Assembly (NCBI GenBank): GCA_015178975.1
Contig: WHVD01000012.1
Location: forward strand, 806,001-870,000
Reading direction: 5' to 3'
DNA length: 64,000 nucleotides
Source: Hysterangium stoloniferum
Taxonomy: Eukaryota; Basidiomycota; Agaricomycetes; Hysterangiales; Hysterangiaceae
A model generated the notes under the pieces. The model saw nothing but the letters and a program-made list of their open reading frames with translations. It did no database searches and was not told the DNA's origin. Position numbers and translations under genes: made by a program. Of this stretch, positions 1 through 11,126 are shown one piece after another (the first letter of the stretch is position 1; every line of letters starts with the position of its first letter).

Positions 1-574
1 GAGAGATGTCCCGGGTGACTAGGGAGCGCAAGTGTAGGAAGTCAGTGCCGAAGGCATTCAGGAGGGCAATACACTTGAAGAGGTCCCGGGATATGTCTCC
101 CATATCATAGGCACGGTCCACGGCAGCGCAAATAGTTTCGGCGGTAGTGGGCAATGGGGTGCCACGGGAGAACTGGGTAAGTAGAGCAGTTTGGAGCAGC
201 TGGACCTGGCGGATGGGACCCTCACTTTTGTGACGGGAGAGTAGGGTGTCCCAGCAGGCCTTGGCCCCAAGTTCGAGGTCGATATATTCCCATTCAGTGG
301 GTTCGATGGTCGATGCAATGAGGGCGGCTGCAAGGGAATTGTTGCTCTCCCAGTTTGCGCGGGCACGAGGGTGTTCAGGCCCGGGCTGCACAATAGTTCC
401 CTTGGCATAACCATGAAAACCAGTCAATGTCATAAACAAGGTGGCGGCCCGAAGCCATGTCTGATAGTTAGATTGTAATTTGTCTAATTTGGGACCAGAG
501 TAAGTGACATTGGTACGGAGAGTGACGATGGAGGGGGCAATGTCATCTGCAGAAGCTGTTGCAGAGGTAGTCAT
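1..574 (-). CDS. Copia-type gag (UBN2-like), C-terminus cut by window edge
   Basis: An open frame of 191 codons reads from an ATG at 572-574 down to base 1 without a stop. It begins MTTSATASADDIAP and includes NYQTWLRAATLFM, WEYIDLELGAKACWDTL and a QLLQTALLTQFSRG segment. This is the pattern of the UBN2/Retrotran_gag_2 gag domain at the start of copia polyproteins. Gag is the structural protein that packages element RNA. The start is supported by its position just inside a copia-style primer-binding site at 670-682. No stop or frameshift is visible, so this is the least damaged copia reading frame here. Whether pol follows cannot be seen. Confidence 0.8.
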   Translation of the reverse strand, partial: MTTSATASADDIAPSIVTLRTNVTYSGPKLDKLQSNYQTWLRAATLFMTLTGFHGYAKGTIVQPGPEHPRARANWESNNSLAAALIASTIEPTEWEYIDLELGAKACWDTLLSRHKSEGPIRQVQLLQTALLTQFSRGTPLPTTAETICAAVDRAYDMGDISRDLFKCIALLNAFGTDFLHLRSLVTRDIS

Positions 575-669
575 TGCAAAAATAAATTTGGGGAATATGG
601 GTTAAGATCCAACTCGTCGTTATTGCTGAATTGTTGAATATGTTTCAGATGGACGAAATAAGGCCCATA

Positions 670-682
670 ACCTGTTAGAAAA
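670..682 (-). promoter_or_regulatory. Copia half-tRNA primer-binding site
   Basis: On the minus strand, ...TTCTAACA is followed by GGTTATGGGCC, the classical copia primer site that pairs with the anticodon region of initiator tRNA-Met. The same 11-mer follows the 5' LTR of copia-1 at 11845. It fixes the LTR/internal boundary near base 683 and supports the gag start at 574. Confidence 0.75.
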
Positions 683-905
683 GTAACCCTAATAACAATA
701 TAACTCAGTCTCGTGTATCATACAACGGACTAATATTTTATGTACCTAATAACAATATAACTAATAAACAATTATTAGTTACAATGTGCGTGAAATATAA
801 CGATCTTTACTCACCTCAGTCTCGTGTATCATACAACGGACTGAGGTGATACCATTTTCATTCTCTAGCTTATATGTATTGTCGCATATATTATCAGGTA
901 CCAAT
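683..905 (-). repeat. Copia 5' LTR, 3' portion, with duplicated stem-loop
   Basis: This lies upstream of the gag on the minus strand and ends in TCTAACA against the primer site. It contains CCTCAGTC...GACTGAGG arms (813-843) enclosing a short loop, and a second partial copy of the same stem-loop plus tail at about 692-719. The far (upstream) edge could not be fixed. It resembles the end of the copia-2 LTR at 24732-25026 in layout, not in sequence. Confidence 0.55.
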
Positions 906-999
906 ATAGGTATGTTGGTGATACCGGTTACCCCTGTCCGACGATTAAGTCTTGGGTCGGTCGATTTATGCCGGGTGGATTTCGATGGTGTTATTCAAC

Positions 1000-1970
1000 A
1001 TCGGCCACGTCCCAGGTGCCCACTCCACTGTACCTCGAAACGCAGAATCCATAGACAGTGCAGCGGGTCCAAGCAGGGACAGCAGGGATAGCAGGGCGTG
1101 ATCAAGAGCTGGGAAGAAATGGCCTAGGAGTGTGGGTTGGATATGCGTGTTGCAGCCATGAGGTACATTCGTCTATAGAGCTCTACATTATGCATGATAT
1201 TCCAAGGACGAAAAAGATACGTTCAATTTGTGGGATAATGGTATATATGGCTGAGCGAGACTCACCAGGGACCCAATACATCCACCCAGCCGGTCTCTCG
1301 AACCTAAATCCAGACTGAAATCTAGTTCTACGCCACTCTTGTCATTTCTCTTTTCGCCACGGTCGATCGCATTCACGAAGACGCCGTTCGAAACCGCGAT
1401 TATCCGGCGTCGGCCTCTCCGTTCTATTACCGGCAATGTTTCAACAAATCGCGAAAAATTAGCAAGTGTGTGAGCAAAAGTAGCCGGAACTGATGGCTGT
1501 GCAGTCGCAAAAGATCCTAGGGTAACCAGCGGGGCAGCAGCATTCCGTCGAGACTTAAGGGTGGGGGAAAGGCTGTGGAGAAGTGTGGAAGACGTTCCAT
1601 GATGCTGGTGGTAGTCCTGGCACTGTAGTGATACTTGAAAGATAATCAGGTAGTTTTTGATCATAAGTCTTAAAGTAACAGCGCGGCTGGCTAGATTTGG
1701 TTGTATGCGATATGTTGCGTAAAGGTGCCGTACGGACTGCATGGGCGATGGATGATGTGACAGACGGTTATCAATGCATCAAAGCACACCTAACACTTCC
1801 ATCCATTCTTTTTGCAATGAACAATCTTCCAACCACAGAGAGAAAGAAACGAAGATGAAGGCGTCACGAACGACGAGGTGATTAGGAAGAATGTTTGGTC
1901 AGCTCGCGGCGATCTCGGATTGCTTTCAGGTCGAGTGTGCTCTTAGCAGTGATGGTGGAAGATAAATTCC
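1000..1970. repeat. Segmental duplicate A (matches 23745-24735)
   Basis: About 970 bp are similar along the whole length to 23745-24735, in the same orientation. Shared landmarks are the CCACTCCACTGTACCT segment, the GTGAGTCTCGCTCAGCC splice-like site and the GAGTGTGCTCTTAGCAGTG end. Differences include single-base indels, so both copies have drifted. Confidence 0.75.
1266..1600 (-). pseudogene. Unknown protein exon, copy 1 of duplicate A
   Basis: I do not recognise the family. The frame encodes SRRNAAAPL, FAHTLANFSRFVE, a basic ERRGRRRIIAVSNGVFVNAIDR stretch (given here in part) and RDRLGGCIG, and ends at a GTGAGT donor-like site (1265 downward) conserved in the second copy. The ATGGAACGTC start conserved in copy 2 lies at 1600, but here it is out of frame with the rest because of an indel in a C-rich stretch near 1560, so this copy looks broken. 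An alternative longer frame starts at 1742. The downstream exons could not be identified. Confidence 0.4.
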
Positions 1971-1974
1971 TAGT

Positions 1975-2690
1975 AATATAATGCAAAATGTGAGAATGCA
2001 TAAACGGAGAGATAATGTAACGTGCCGCCTAATGAACCAACGGGTGATGAATGTGAACTGCTCCCATTTGATAAGAGGGCTACCCAAGGAAAAGAGCACT
2101 GTGACCTGAATCACGTTGAAATAACACACCGACAGATGGAAGGGGCTGATAGGATGCAATGTCACGAAGAAGCGCGGCTTGAGTGACTTGGACATTGGTT
2201 AATCAAGTGAGATGGATGAAGTAAAAACAATTACGAAACACAAACAGAACTTATCCTCCGGCGCTATAAATCTTAATAGATGCCATATAAACCATGAGAG
2301 TGGATAGCTACATGGGAGAGTAGAGTATAGTAAGCATAGCGATCAAAATGATGAGGAAAGAGGATCCCAGCACAGTACCAGTCATAAGGGTTGGTAAAGA
2401 CGTTTTGAATACTAAATATATGTAATAAGTTCCACTTCAGAATGAGGCAATAATCAAACTACTTACTCTTAGTGTTCCTGACGCTGATGCCATCGCATAA
2501 TATCACATGTCAAACTCACGGAAAATATCATAGGTACATCTTCCAACCTATTTTGTAATTCATCATCTGATAAATTTGTATATTCACATACTGGCGGCGA
2601 TAGGGGAATTTTGTCCAGCTGAAAGGGGTATACATTACCCCTCTCATTCACCTCAATGAGTGTGCACACAATCATTTGTTCAGTCGATCA
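1975..2690. other. Gene-poor stretch with two short unassigned frames
   Basis: No recognised gene. A hydrophobic minus-strand frame (1926-2195, 89 codons) and a 68-codon minus-strand frame (2469-2675, with DDELQNRLEDVP) are open but unmatched. The second has a GTGAGT near its end and could be a host exon. Nothing else is supported. Confidence 0.3.
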
Positions 2691-3065
2691 ATATATAAGT
2701 TGGATAGTACCATTTTTGATCAAATGACGAACGAAGTGATATTTAACATCAATGTGCTTCAACCTTCGTATGGCACAATGATTTTCAGTGAAGGTTATTG
2801 TCCCTTGATTGTCTTCAAAGATTGCCGTTGGTTCTTCATATACTATATTGAGTTCTTCCAAGAAATGACACGTCCACATAATTTCACGAGCTGCGTCCAA
2901 AAGCGCAATATATTCCACTTCTGTGGATGAAAGGGTGACTGTTGACTGTTTCCTTGAACACCAAGATACCGTTCCCGAACCTAAAAAAATCACATATCCA
3001 CCTGTTGAACGTCTATCCTCTTGATCTCCTGTGAAATCGGCATCCGAAATCTCAATACTCATCAA
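2688..3065 (-). pseudogene. Copia RNase H fragment, minus-strand arm
   Basis: The frame encodes [19 protein letters not shown], then [32 protein letters not shown] and IFEDNQGTI. These are the hallmarks of the copia RNase H domain at the C-terminus of pol, including the acidic residues of SDADF, the E of STEVEY and the D of EDNQ. RT and integrase are absent. The fragment faces a second RNase H fragment at 3163-3449 on the other strand, head to head. It is a dead remnant. Confidence 0.8.
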
Positions 3066-3162
3066 ACACTGCGAAAATGCATTGGCCCTTAGCTAAACAT
3101 ATCCTGCAATATTTATACACGACTCGCGATTTTGAACATAGATTGGGAGGACAAGCCCTTTG

Positions 3163-3470
3163 CTTGCATGGAGATGCCAATTTCGCAGGAGATTGAGAAG
3201 ATAGACGTTCGACAGGTGGATATGCAATCTTTCTAGGTTTGAGGCAATATCTTGGTCTTCAAAAAACAGTCAACAGTCGCCCTTTCATCTATGGAAGCGG
3301 AATATATTGCGCTTTCAGAAGCGGCTCGCGAAATTATGTGGACACGTCATTTCTTGGAAGAACTTAACATCATATACAAAGAAGCGACGGCAATCTTCGA
3401 AGACAATCAAGGGACAATAGCATTTGCTGAAAATCAACGTGCCCATTGATGTTAAATATCACTTCAAAAC
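3163..3470 (+). pseudogene. Copia RNase H fragment, plus-strand arm
   Basis: The same domain as 2688-3065 in the opposite orientation. It reads HGDANFAGD, then a TGA where the sister copy has an open codon, then [14 protein letters not shown], a frameshift near 3238, and KKQSTVALSSMEAEYIALS...EIMWTRHFLEEL...[15 protein letters not shown]. The two arms are clearly similar but not identical, so this is not a recent palindrome. Neither arm can be functional. Confidence 0.8.
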
Positions 3471-4420
3471 TACACGCGTATATAATAGTATATTTGAGAG
3501 GAGATTAAACATTTATGACCCTTATTGCATCTTCTCAAGACATTCTGTCTCACCTTTTTCATACAAGCGCTTACTTCTACGATACTCATTATATCAACGT
3601 AGCTGGCACCCGATGTCGATTAATGGGACTAACTCAAGAGTCTTGTTGGTGATCCAGTGTGTATACCCAAATATGTATTCTGTGAAGACATCAATCTTAA
3701 ACATTATTTAGTGCAACAACCTCTACCAACTATAAAAGGGCAGACAGTGCCCGAACTAGACCACAAAACTAGTGCGAGACTGTCGCAACCCGCTGTGCCC
3801 AGATTCATGAGAGCACCATGATCAACAGTGAGGGGTCTGCGAGTGAACCTCGGCGACGGCTAGGTTATGTCAGAATTGCTAGTACATATGAAAGGGTTGG
3901 AACAACTGGTGCAATAGTGCAAGAGAATGATGACATGATGGGTACCAAGTGTGCTCTGTTAGTGTCACAATCTCATTCATTGCGTTGATCCAATGCGGCT
4001 CCCAGGCAAAACGACCCAGGCAAAGGCTTCAGCGATTGTAAGATTCAGTCATAGGTGATATCAAGTATCAATCAGATACAGTTGAAGGTACATGGCATTG
4101 TTGTTGCGATGTCGGCTTTTTACACTGTCCGCACTTTTCTGAGTGTCCCTATGAGTGGATAATATATATGTCTATGGCTCTAGAAATAAGCATAACCGGC
4201 TAACTATTGGAAATGGACTGCTGTAAAATGCGCCACGTTCTGGGAGCCCTGAGCATTAAAGTTAGAGTAAAATGTTGGAGTCTGCGACCTATGATGTATA
4301 ACTACCAATTTGACCAGATTATAAGGATTATAAGGATTAAGGAAAAGAACCAGTATAGGCGCCAACTGCCCAATCATCATGGTCGCATGCATAGACGTGA
4401 AACCAAACCAAATAACTATA
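3471..4420. other. No recognised gene
   Basis: Unassigned sequence between the copia remnant and duplicate B. Short frames on both strands (4204-4467) overlap each other and show no domain. The first part could be the decayed 3' end of the copia element, but no LTR boundary was found. Confidence 0.3.
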
Positions 4421-6384
4421 TGAGACTCAAAGTAGTTTTAGAACATAGTCAATGTCTTAGTAGTTAGAGGGAAAATAATATGTCTAATAATATATCTGCC
4501 GCATCCAATTTGCTCCCACTATCAGATCGAGGCAATCTACAAGGGTTTTGAAGAACGGCCTAGGCGATAACCATGGCTTCAGAGAAACGTGTCGGAAGAT
4601 TAACCGGTGGTTAGCACTGAGTGCTTCACATTTTTAAGTAAACGCTCCTTCAAGGCAAAGAAAGGAAAAATGGTTTAAGAATGATCATCTTGCGTGCACA
4701 AACAGCGTTTATGTGAAATTAAAGTACATTTGGTTGGCTGGTGTGCTTCAAGTCGGGGCCGATGTCCCGTGGATAGTGCAAAAAGGGGAAATTCTCGCGA
4801 ATTTAGTCACATTACCTTTCTGAGGGGAAAAGTCCGTAATTTTGTGGAATGCCCGACGTGCTGTATCATTGACCAACTATGATTAGTCCGAAACACATTC
4901 CTTCGTTATGCCTTGCATATAATAGAGACAAGTATAAGCATGAATGTCACAGAAAAAGCCCGCGTTGGCGGTCGGTGAAGTTAAGAACGGTAAAAGGGTT
5001 TAGATTCTGGAAGACGCTTTAACGACTCAGATTAGCACAATCACTCTTGGGGGAAGCTGAATATTATGGATGAGCAGGGTGAATGAATGACCTGAGGGGA
5101 GAGATTGGTTCAATGGAAGGACTGAATTACAGAAAGCGTAGGGTAAACGTCCGTTCGACGCCAAACGGTGTAGTCTTAAATAGCGCCTGATCTACACCAC
5201 TCATTTTCCGCAGGGCAATCACCGCATTCCATCATCATACCCCCAGTGAGTTCACTCTGTTACTGGCGTCTAGAAAATATCCCAGAACCCTTCAGAGATA
5301 CTCCTAAATCTTGATGTTTGGGATCTAATACCGGGGGGGGGGGGGGGGGGGCATCACAGTTCTAATGGTAAATGAGGGGGGATGTTCGCTTTATCGGACG
5401 AAGAAGGAGCGTTTCCGACCCATCCATTGTCTTCCAGTATCGACATGCAATGCGAGTTAGATAAGACCGAAGGACCAGTGAATGGATTGGCGATGAGGAG
5501 TAAGAGGGAGTGCGAGTCACTTTTCAAACGTGAATATTTTCTGAAATTGTTGGGGTGATCGCGAAAATCAAGTGGATCGAAATGTGAGAAAAAATCGACG
5601 AAGGCGTTTATTACATTTTCTGCCTGTATTTCCCCGCAGGAAAATTCTGGACCGGGAGAAGCTGCTATGAGGGATGTGATGGTTTTGATTGTGCTAGCAA
5701 GATAATCGAACAGGAGCCCGTGGTCGGGTTGAATCGAAATATGACTAGAAGGGGAAGGTAAGTTAAGATCTCAGTGTGCAAAAGTGGATGTACAACGTGC
5801 CGTAGATAGAAAGCAATGAACGAGGCAATTCGTTTTATCTTCTCGGCATGGTCTATCAGCAATACATTTTTCTTGAAAAATCTATTCACAGCCGCTCCTT
5901 TGGCATTGAGTAAGTAGTCAAGCCCCACATGTCGCGATGTAGCCCCAATCGTGGGATCTAGGGCAATATCCAATAACGCCTCGGAGAGGGCATGAAACCG
6001 TGCATCCTGTCGAGAACATAGTATGGAGGCTTCCATTTGCGAGGCTATAAAGTAAGCATCTCTGTTGTAGGACCATCTTGAGTTGGATCTGGCATGGCTT
6101 GAGTCAGCTCGGTGAAGAATGCGGGCAATATATCTTACTGTTGTTGCAGCCAGGATTCCAAGTAATCATGAACAGCATTCAGCTCCTGGAATGATAACTC
6201 ACGTAAACGGCAGGGGTTAAACACCATATATGTAAGCGTGTAGGGACGGGAATTATAGTCCCGTTCCCACGAGCTGAGATGTCGAGCGAGAATTACAATG
6301 AAATTGGATAGAACCTCGTCATAATGAAGATGCAAGGGTCCACTCGTCAGGTTTAGATATAGTGCTGACATAATTTCAGGCAAT
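4421..6384. repeat. Segmental duplicate B (matches 19783-21753)
   Basis: About 1.96 kb nearly identical to 19783-21753 in the same orientation, starting at GAGACTCAAAGTAGTTTTA and ending at TGACATAATTTCAGGC. It covers an intergenic part with a long G tract (5334-5351) and the 3' half of an intron-containing gene on the minus strand. The left and right flanks differ between the copies. Confidence 0.85.
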
Positions 6385-6452
6385 GCTGTTAAATTTGATG
6401 ATGAAACACACCTTTTTATAGGGGGAGTCCACCAATTATTGCAACTTTTCAT
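5665..6452 (-). pseudogene. Truncated paralogue of the unknown three-intron gene
   Basis: This is the 3' half of the gene at 21253-22706. The exon-3 equivalent ends at ...HDYLESWLQQ; an intron with GTAAGA...CAACAG ends lies at 6062-6138 (77 nt, CTGAC branch-like motif inside); the last exon (6061-5665) reads DAYFIASQMEASILCS...SRHVGLDYLLNAKGAAVNRFFKKN...HAEKIKRIASFIAFYLRHVV. Homology stops at about 6384, so the first two exons are missing and the frame above 6384 (MKSCNNWWTPP) is foreign. The last exon here stays open where the second copy has a one-base shift. Family unknown; no enzyme motif seen. Confidence 0.55.
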
Positions 6453-6454
6453 AT

Positions 6455-7000
6455 GAAGATGCTAATTGTGGACCATGTATTTGGAGGTTAATGTGTGTCA
6501 GAACCACTATACACCTCCCAGAGCATCCAACCTATATTGTCAGGAGGTGCTACACTAACTGACACAAGATATTGAGACACAAGTACTTTTATTACAAGCT
6601 TATTAAACTCTTGTATATTGTGTATTGCAATAGAGTCAACTCATACTATTTTTAATAGAATTATTAGGATTCATATGAGACCTCCCCTCGAGTTTCTGGC
6701 TTATCTGGTAGCTGCGAAGCAATTCATAATTGCCCAAGTTATTGTATTCTAGAGCCACAGACTCACTAGAGTTTGTGTCTCATTGAGCGCCTGCAATTAT
6801 CCTACATATACTGCACCGAGGATCCTGTTAAGTTATGTAATTTCTTGAGCAGCGAAGAGTGACCAAGCACTGATACTTCCCAAAATCTCACATGGCATCC
6901 ATGGCAGATATTCAAGTAGCAACTATAAAGTAACTACTTCGGCCATTTCGTCACACACAACACTGACCATAGGTTTCCAGTAAGCTTTGGAGATACACCT
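6455..7000. repeat. Old dispersed repeat, reference copy
   Basis: Three parts recur elsewhere in degenerate form. About 6455-6665 matches 26925-27160 inverted (ACTCATACTATTTTTAATAG shared). About 6660-6830 matches 9620-9790 (TTCTAGAGCCACAGACT shared). About 6838-6990 matches 8890-9090. No coding capacity was found. It is probably a long-dead transposon; type unknown. Confidence 0.5.
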
Positions 7001-7053
7001 ATTTCGCAACACTAGGTCTGTCTATATGAAGTCACGGTTGTTTACCACGCTAT

Positions 7054-7989
7054 ATGACGGGCATCTCAGTTTTGTTTAGTTATGATACAATCTTGACCCT
7101 TCCAGCGGAAATTCAGTTTGTATGGAAGAGTAGGATCAGACTAGTATCTGTGCTGTACATTATCGCCCGATATGCACAGCTACTTGACATTATATTTGGT
7201 GTCGCCATTAACTTAGCAGATCCATCGTTAGAGGTGCGTGGTGAATGGGTCTGAAAATGTCCCTTGACTGAAAGCAGTTAACAGTGTGTGGTATCGTTTG
7301 AGCCCTCAGGGTACTTTTTTATTGATTAGCCATAGGGCATGTAATACAGTATTCCACACCACGGGTGTTCTGGAAACTTTAGGGGCGCTTAGTCTACACG
7401 GTGATTAATCTATTTACCATTTACTTCCTCAAATAACTCAACCAAGCTGGATGTCAGGGGTATTACTTATAAGGGTTTACGCTATAAGCAGGGATCACAA
7501 ATACCTCTTAACTCCAATCTTGTTGACATATTTTGCTGCCGTCTAGTGTGTTTACTTATTGGCAATGTGTGGACCGGTATACCCATGAGTATGCCAGCTT
7601 AACACAGTCTATGAAGATTGTATTTCCGGGAGCAGTATCAAACTGTTCGTTTCACTTGACTAGAACCACGCGACTGTGTATAAACAACATTAAACAGGAG
7701 TACAGAAGTTAATTGCATGTACCTGGAGACCCCGAGTTGACATGATCGTTATAGTCACAGCAATAAACGTTCTTACAATTATATTTGATGGGCTCATATT
7801 ATTCACCACATTGTTCCACACCATTGGTATAATCAGGTTACAAAGAGATATTAAAGAATTGCGGAAACGATCTATAACCTATCTACTTATGCAGCAAGGT
7901 AATTTATCTCGATGTTTATGTCTATATGTCGTTATGACCTCATCATATTAATTGCAGGTGTTCTCAGATTTGCGTTAGTGCTAAATTAA
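7054..7989 (+). pseudogene. DUF6533-like membrane protein gene, degenerate
   Basis: The first exon (to 7233) encodes FSYDTILTLPAEIQFVWKS then VLYIIARYAQLLDIIFG, the signature of the DUF6533 family of basidiomycete multi-pass membrane proteins. A GTGCGT donor-like site follows at 7234. A later exon encodes FDGLILFTTLFHTIGIIRLQ then KRSITYLLMQQ, matching the last membrane segments of the family. It splices in phase through a 59-nt intron (7899-7957, GTAATT...TTGCAG) into VLRFALVLN and a stop at 7987-7989. The middle (7240-7740) has no convincing exons, so I call it a pseudogene, although undetected short exons are possible. Function unknown in the family. Confidence 0.55.
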
Positions 7990-9147
7990 CGTTACTTCAG
8001 TTGCTGAAATTTTAATTTTGGGGCTTAGCTTAATTTTCACATGGAATTTACAGGCTTTAATCGCCGATAAGGTTTAGAATTACCCCCTCCTTTCTACCTT
8101 TTTCACTGACACTACATTTCTCCCAAGCTTCTCTCAGTGAAGAGCTTTCATCCTCTGAGAATTTTATACTGCGCACTCATCCCACATCCAATATAGGGCC
8201 GATTTAAAGGCGTCGGTAACAACATGGCGGCTTGGCAAGGATTCATCTTACGCACATTGCTTGACTTTTTAATCTCAACTGCAGCGTATCCACCCTTCTC
8301 GTTTGCCGTTTCTTTCTCGATCTGCGAGAATTAAACTCGTCATGTATCGCGATGAGTGAGACGGAGATTCACGTGGTCAGTACTTTCCGAGGGGCAGTAC
8401 GCAGTATTGGAGATTCTTTGATTGAGGACATCGGAGATGCGAACCATACAGGAGATTTTATTTCGAGGGCACAATGTGAAGGAGAACTCCCCGTCCATTC
8501 TGCAGAGCGGTATGAAGAAGCCTCTGGAGGGAGAGTTGAAGGCCTTGTTGCACAGTAATGCAAGGGGTTGTGTGCCGAATAGGTAGTGGAATCAGTATGA
8601 TAAAAGCCGCAAAAAAACTCATTGGGGACAGTTCATATGTCGAGTAATTATTCTATTTACTCAGGATATGTATGGCGCAACAGTATGAGTATTTATATTT
8701 ATTTATTTATCACACACCTGGTCACTTAAAAAACGGGTAAAATCATACAAATAAATGAAGCTGAACCGAGTCAAACCTCAGGAGATGGTCCGGAGGGTGT
8801 TTCACTCACAATTACGTGTTATTATTTTTTGAAGCTGCGGTACAGACGGCTTCTCACTGAGCGTTTGGAGTCATACTACTGATATGACACCGAGAACGCT
8901 GTGAAATTCATTTCCTGAGCAGCTCGCCGTGACCCAGCACTGTTACTTGCCAATATCTCATTGGGCATCCAAGTCCGTTGCAAATATCTTGAAAGAGCGG
9001 TTATTGAAGAAGTAACTGCAGCGAAACTAAGTATCTTACATCATTTTGTTGCATACATAACGCTGACCGGGGATTTCCAGTAACCTTGATATTCAATTTT
9101 CGATCATGGAGAATTCGATTTCGTACACGTGAGACGTATTGTAAGAG
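7990..9147. other. Mostly gene-free; one weak frame
   Basis: Pyrimidine-rich sequence near 8270-8330 precedes a 68-codon plus frame (8352-8558). It is acidic and unmatched, and a minus frame over the same bases is equally open, so no gene is claimed. 8890-9090 is a copy of the old dispersed repeat. Confidence 0.3.
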
Positions 9148-9504
9148 GTGTGCCCGACAGACGATTACAAGAGTGGCGAAACAGGGTGGCATATTGTTAA
9201 GAAAGATTTATTCTCACCAGGTTCCGTAACGACTGCTGATGGTGAGGGAGTCGAAGACAACGGTGACCAAAGGGACCAAGAAGACGACAAAGAGATGGCA
9301 GGAAAGTCGGGTGCAACGCCTCTGCAAATTGCCTATTCTAATGACGTGTATGACCGACAACCATCTGACTGTTCTCTCGGTGGGAGTAGAGCTGATGCAG
9401 AGTTATATACGGGTTACTTAATACAAGGTAGCTTTGCCACAGTTATAGCTTTATTACACAAATATATGCCCGGCAAATGCACATGGCAGCAGGATATCAA
9501 ATAA
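9148..9504 (+). CDS. Unassigned 118-codon frame, weak
   Basis: An open frame with an acidic stretch (GEGVEDNGDQRDQEDDKEM) and no recognised domain, flanked by old repeats. I see no splice sites, promoter or homology to support it. It may be chance. Confidence 0.15.
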   Translation: MCPTDDYKSGETGWHIVKKDLFSPGSVTTADGEGVEDNGDQRDQEDDKEMAGKSGATPLQIAYSNDVYDRQPSDCSLGGSRADAELYTGYLIQGSFATVIALLHKYMPGKCTWQQDIK

Positions 9505-9619
9505 TTGAGGTGTATGATTATACTAATTTTCCAGATGGAAGACAGCAGGTGGCAGATGGACGATAGCAGTATACTGTGTAATCATGAAGTGACAGTAAGT
9601 TGCCATGTGTAGTAAATTA

Positions 9620-9790
9620 TTAGGACTCAGACAAGTTCTCTTATCAAGTTTCTGGCTCATCTGCTGGCTGTGAACCAATCCATAATTGCATAAGATATTG
9701 TGTTCTAGAGCCACAGACTTGCTAGAGTTACTTCTCATTGAATGCCTGCAATCATAAGGCACTGAGAATGCTTGTTACATCACATTGGAT
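9620..9790. repeat. Old dispersed repeat, partial copy
   Basis: Degenerate match to 6660-6830, sharing AGTTTCTGGCT, TTCTAGAGCCACAGACT and ATGCCTGCAAT-like segments. It sits just left of LTR debris. Confidence 0.45.
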
Positions 9791-9929
9791 TTAAACTTAC
9801 TTCTCTCTACAGAAAACCACCCATTCCCTTCCTATTTTGGCCCATTGAATACCTTCAGATTTCCTGAGCTGCAGCCTCATTTCTCTTCTAATCCTATTCC
9901 TGGCCCATCCTGAAGTCACAAATTCATTT

Positions 9930-10010
9930 GAAATTAGGACAGCTGCATAGTTTGTAATGGTGCAGCATATAAACTGAAGCAAAGTCCCACCAATTCAGTC
10001 TTTGCTCCTT
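9930..10010 (+). repeat. Decayed gypsy-A-like LTR tail
   Basis: This short stretch aligns with the last part of the gypsy-A LTR: TTTGAAATTAGGACA for TTCGAAATTGGACAA, and CAGCATATAAACTGAAGCA (9963-9981) for the shared 19-mer. It is an old, almost erased copy. Confidence 0.45.
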
Positions 10011-10047
10011 GGTTTAGTACTTGACTTAGGGACTTAAGGTCTCTATA

Positions 10048-10301
10048 TGTTAGAATTAAGCTTGTGAGAACAGAGAACAATAAGGTTCCATTTGCCTATT
10101 TGGCTGTAAGGCAAATGAATGGCTAGATACATGGACTCTAGGCTACTTATATATGTCTGCTAAACAACAGGAATACTAAAATAGAGAACAAAAGAAAGGG
10201 GAGAATAAGAGGGGGAGAGACAAAAGGCTTGACAATGGTGTGCACAAACCTTTGATTACATAAGTGGAACGAATGTGTAATCAGCTTGTTAAATTCCAAC
10301 A
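10048..10301 (-). repeat. Putative copia-type LTR, 254 bp
   Basis: It is bounded by TGTTAGAATTAAGC and its near inverse GCTTGTTAAATTCCAACA. On the minus strand a TATATAAG box is present. No target duplication was found and no matching second LTR, so it is either an old solo LTR or one end of a lost element. Confidence 0.5.
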
Positions 10302-10322
10302 CTCCTCTGCAAGCTGTGAAGT

Positions 10323-11126
10323 TGTTATGACTGGACAATCCTACCAGACTCTGGGCACTAAATCGTACACACCCGCGCCCTAAACACATCAAATATCTGT
10401 TTATAGGATTTCCCACCCAGACTCCGTACATCAAAACTCGTTACGTTTGACCTCATTATGACACATATCAGTTACCGGACTTCCCCCGGACTCCGTCTCT
10501 GTCTATGTCCGTCTTCGTCCCATGCATCAGTCACTGGACCCTGCTCAGAATCCCATCACTGCTCTAACTGAGCCCCGTTCCCATTTTAGTCAAATGACCT
10601 GTCACGATTAGGACTCTGCTCCCACTCCGTTTCCCATTATGGGTTATGCTTTGTCACTTTTCAGACTCCACTCCGTTCCATCCCGTTTCTAACACCAAAT
10701 TTGGTGTTTACTATTCCCATTTTATGTTTTGCTCATTTCATTTCATTATTACTGGATTTGGTATGACATTTACTCCATGGTCTATTTAAACTGGCAGATG
10801 TTGTACATATAATCCAGTCAGAAAATTAGCTTAGATTCCCCCCAGTAATCTAATCCATTTTCCCACTCTAAACCCTTGCTTGATTCACATCACTCGCACT
10901 AGTTGGAGCCCACGGGCTCTGGCACATCTATCTCTCTCAACTATCTCGACTCATGACCCACGAACTATGACCTATGAACCCTGCCCAGTCTCCCCGGGAT
11001 TCCCGTCCGCCTGTGTGAAATTGGACAACACGATCTAGCGAGGGTGCAGCCTATAAGCTGAAGCCAAGTCCTACCAGATATCCCACGGGTTTCTCTGGAG
11101 ACCCACCCTGTGTGTGTATCCTAACA
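10323..11126 (+). mobile_element. Solo gypsy-A LTR with GAAGT duplication
   Basis: An 804-bp LTR from TGTTATGACTGG to TATCCTAACA, flanked by GAAGT at 10318-10322 and 11127-11131. It is clearly the same family as 29573-30374 and 41705-42542, with many CG dinucleotides replaced by TG or CA. It contains CTATTTAAACTGG, CCAGTCAGAAAAT and the shared 19-mer at 11047-11065. Formed by recombination between the LTRs of an inserted element. Confidence 0.92.

Noticed and set aside
58-414. 118-codon min-strand frame with Pro/Ser-rich translation
   Set aside because: It is a shadow of the copia gag, which is open in another minus frame over the same bases and matches the UBN2 pattern.
5328-5355. Telomere or quadruplex signal in the G tract (also 20701-20719)
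   Set aside because: It is a simple poly-G run duplicated as part of segment B and differs in length between copies; no telomere repeats were seen.
9148-9504. Secreted or regulatory small protein
   Set aside because: No signal peptide, splice sites or homology; the acidic stretch alone is not evidence, so it is listed only as a weak frame.
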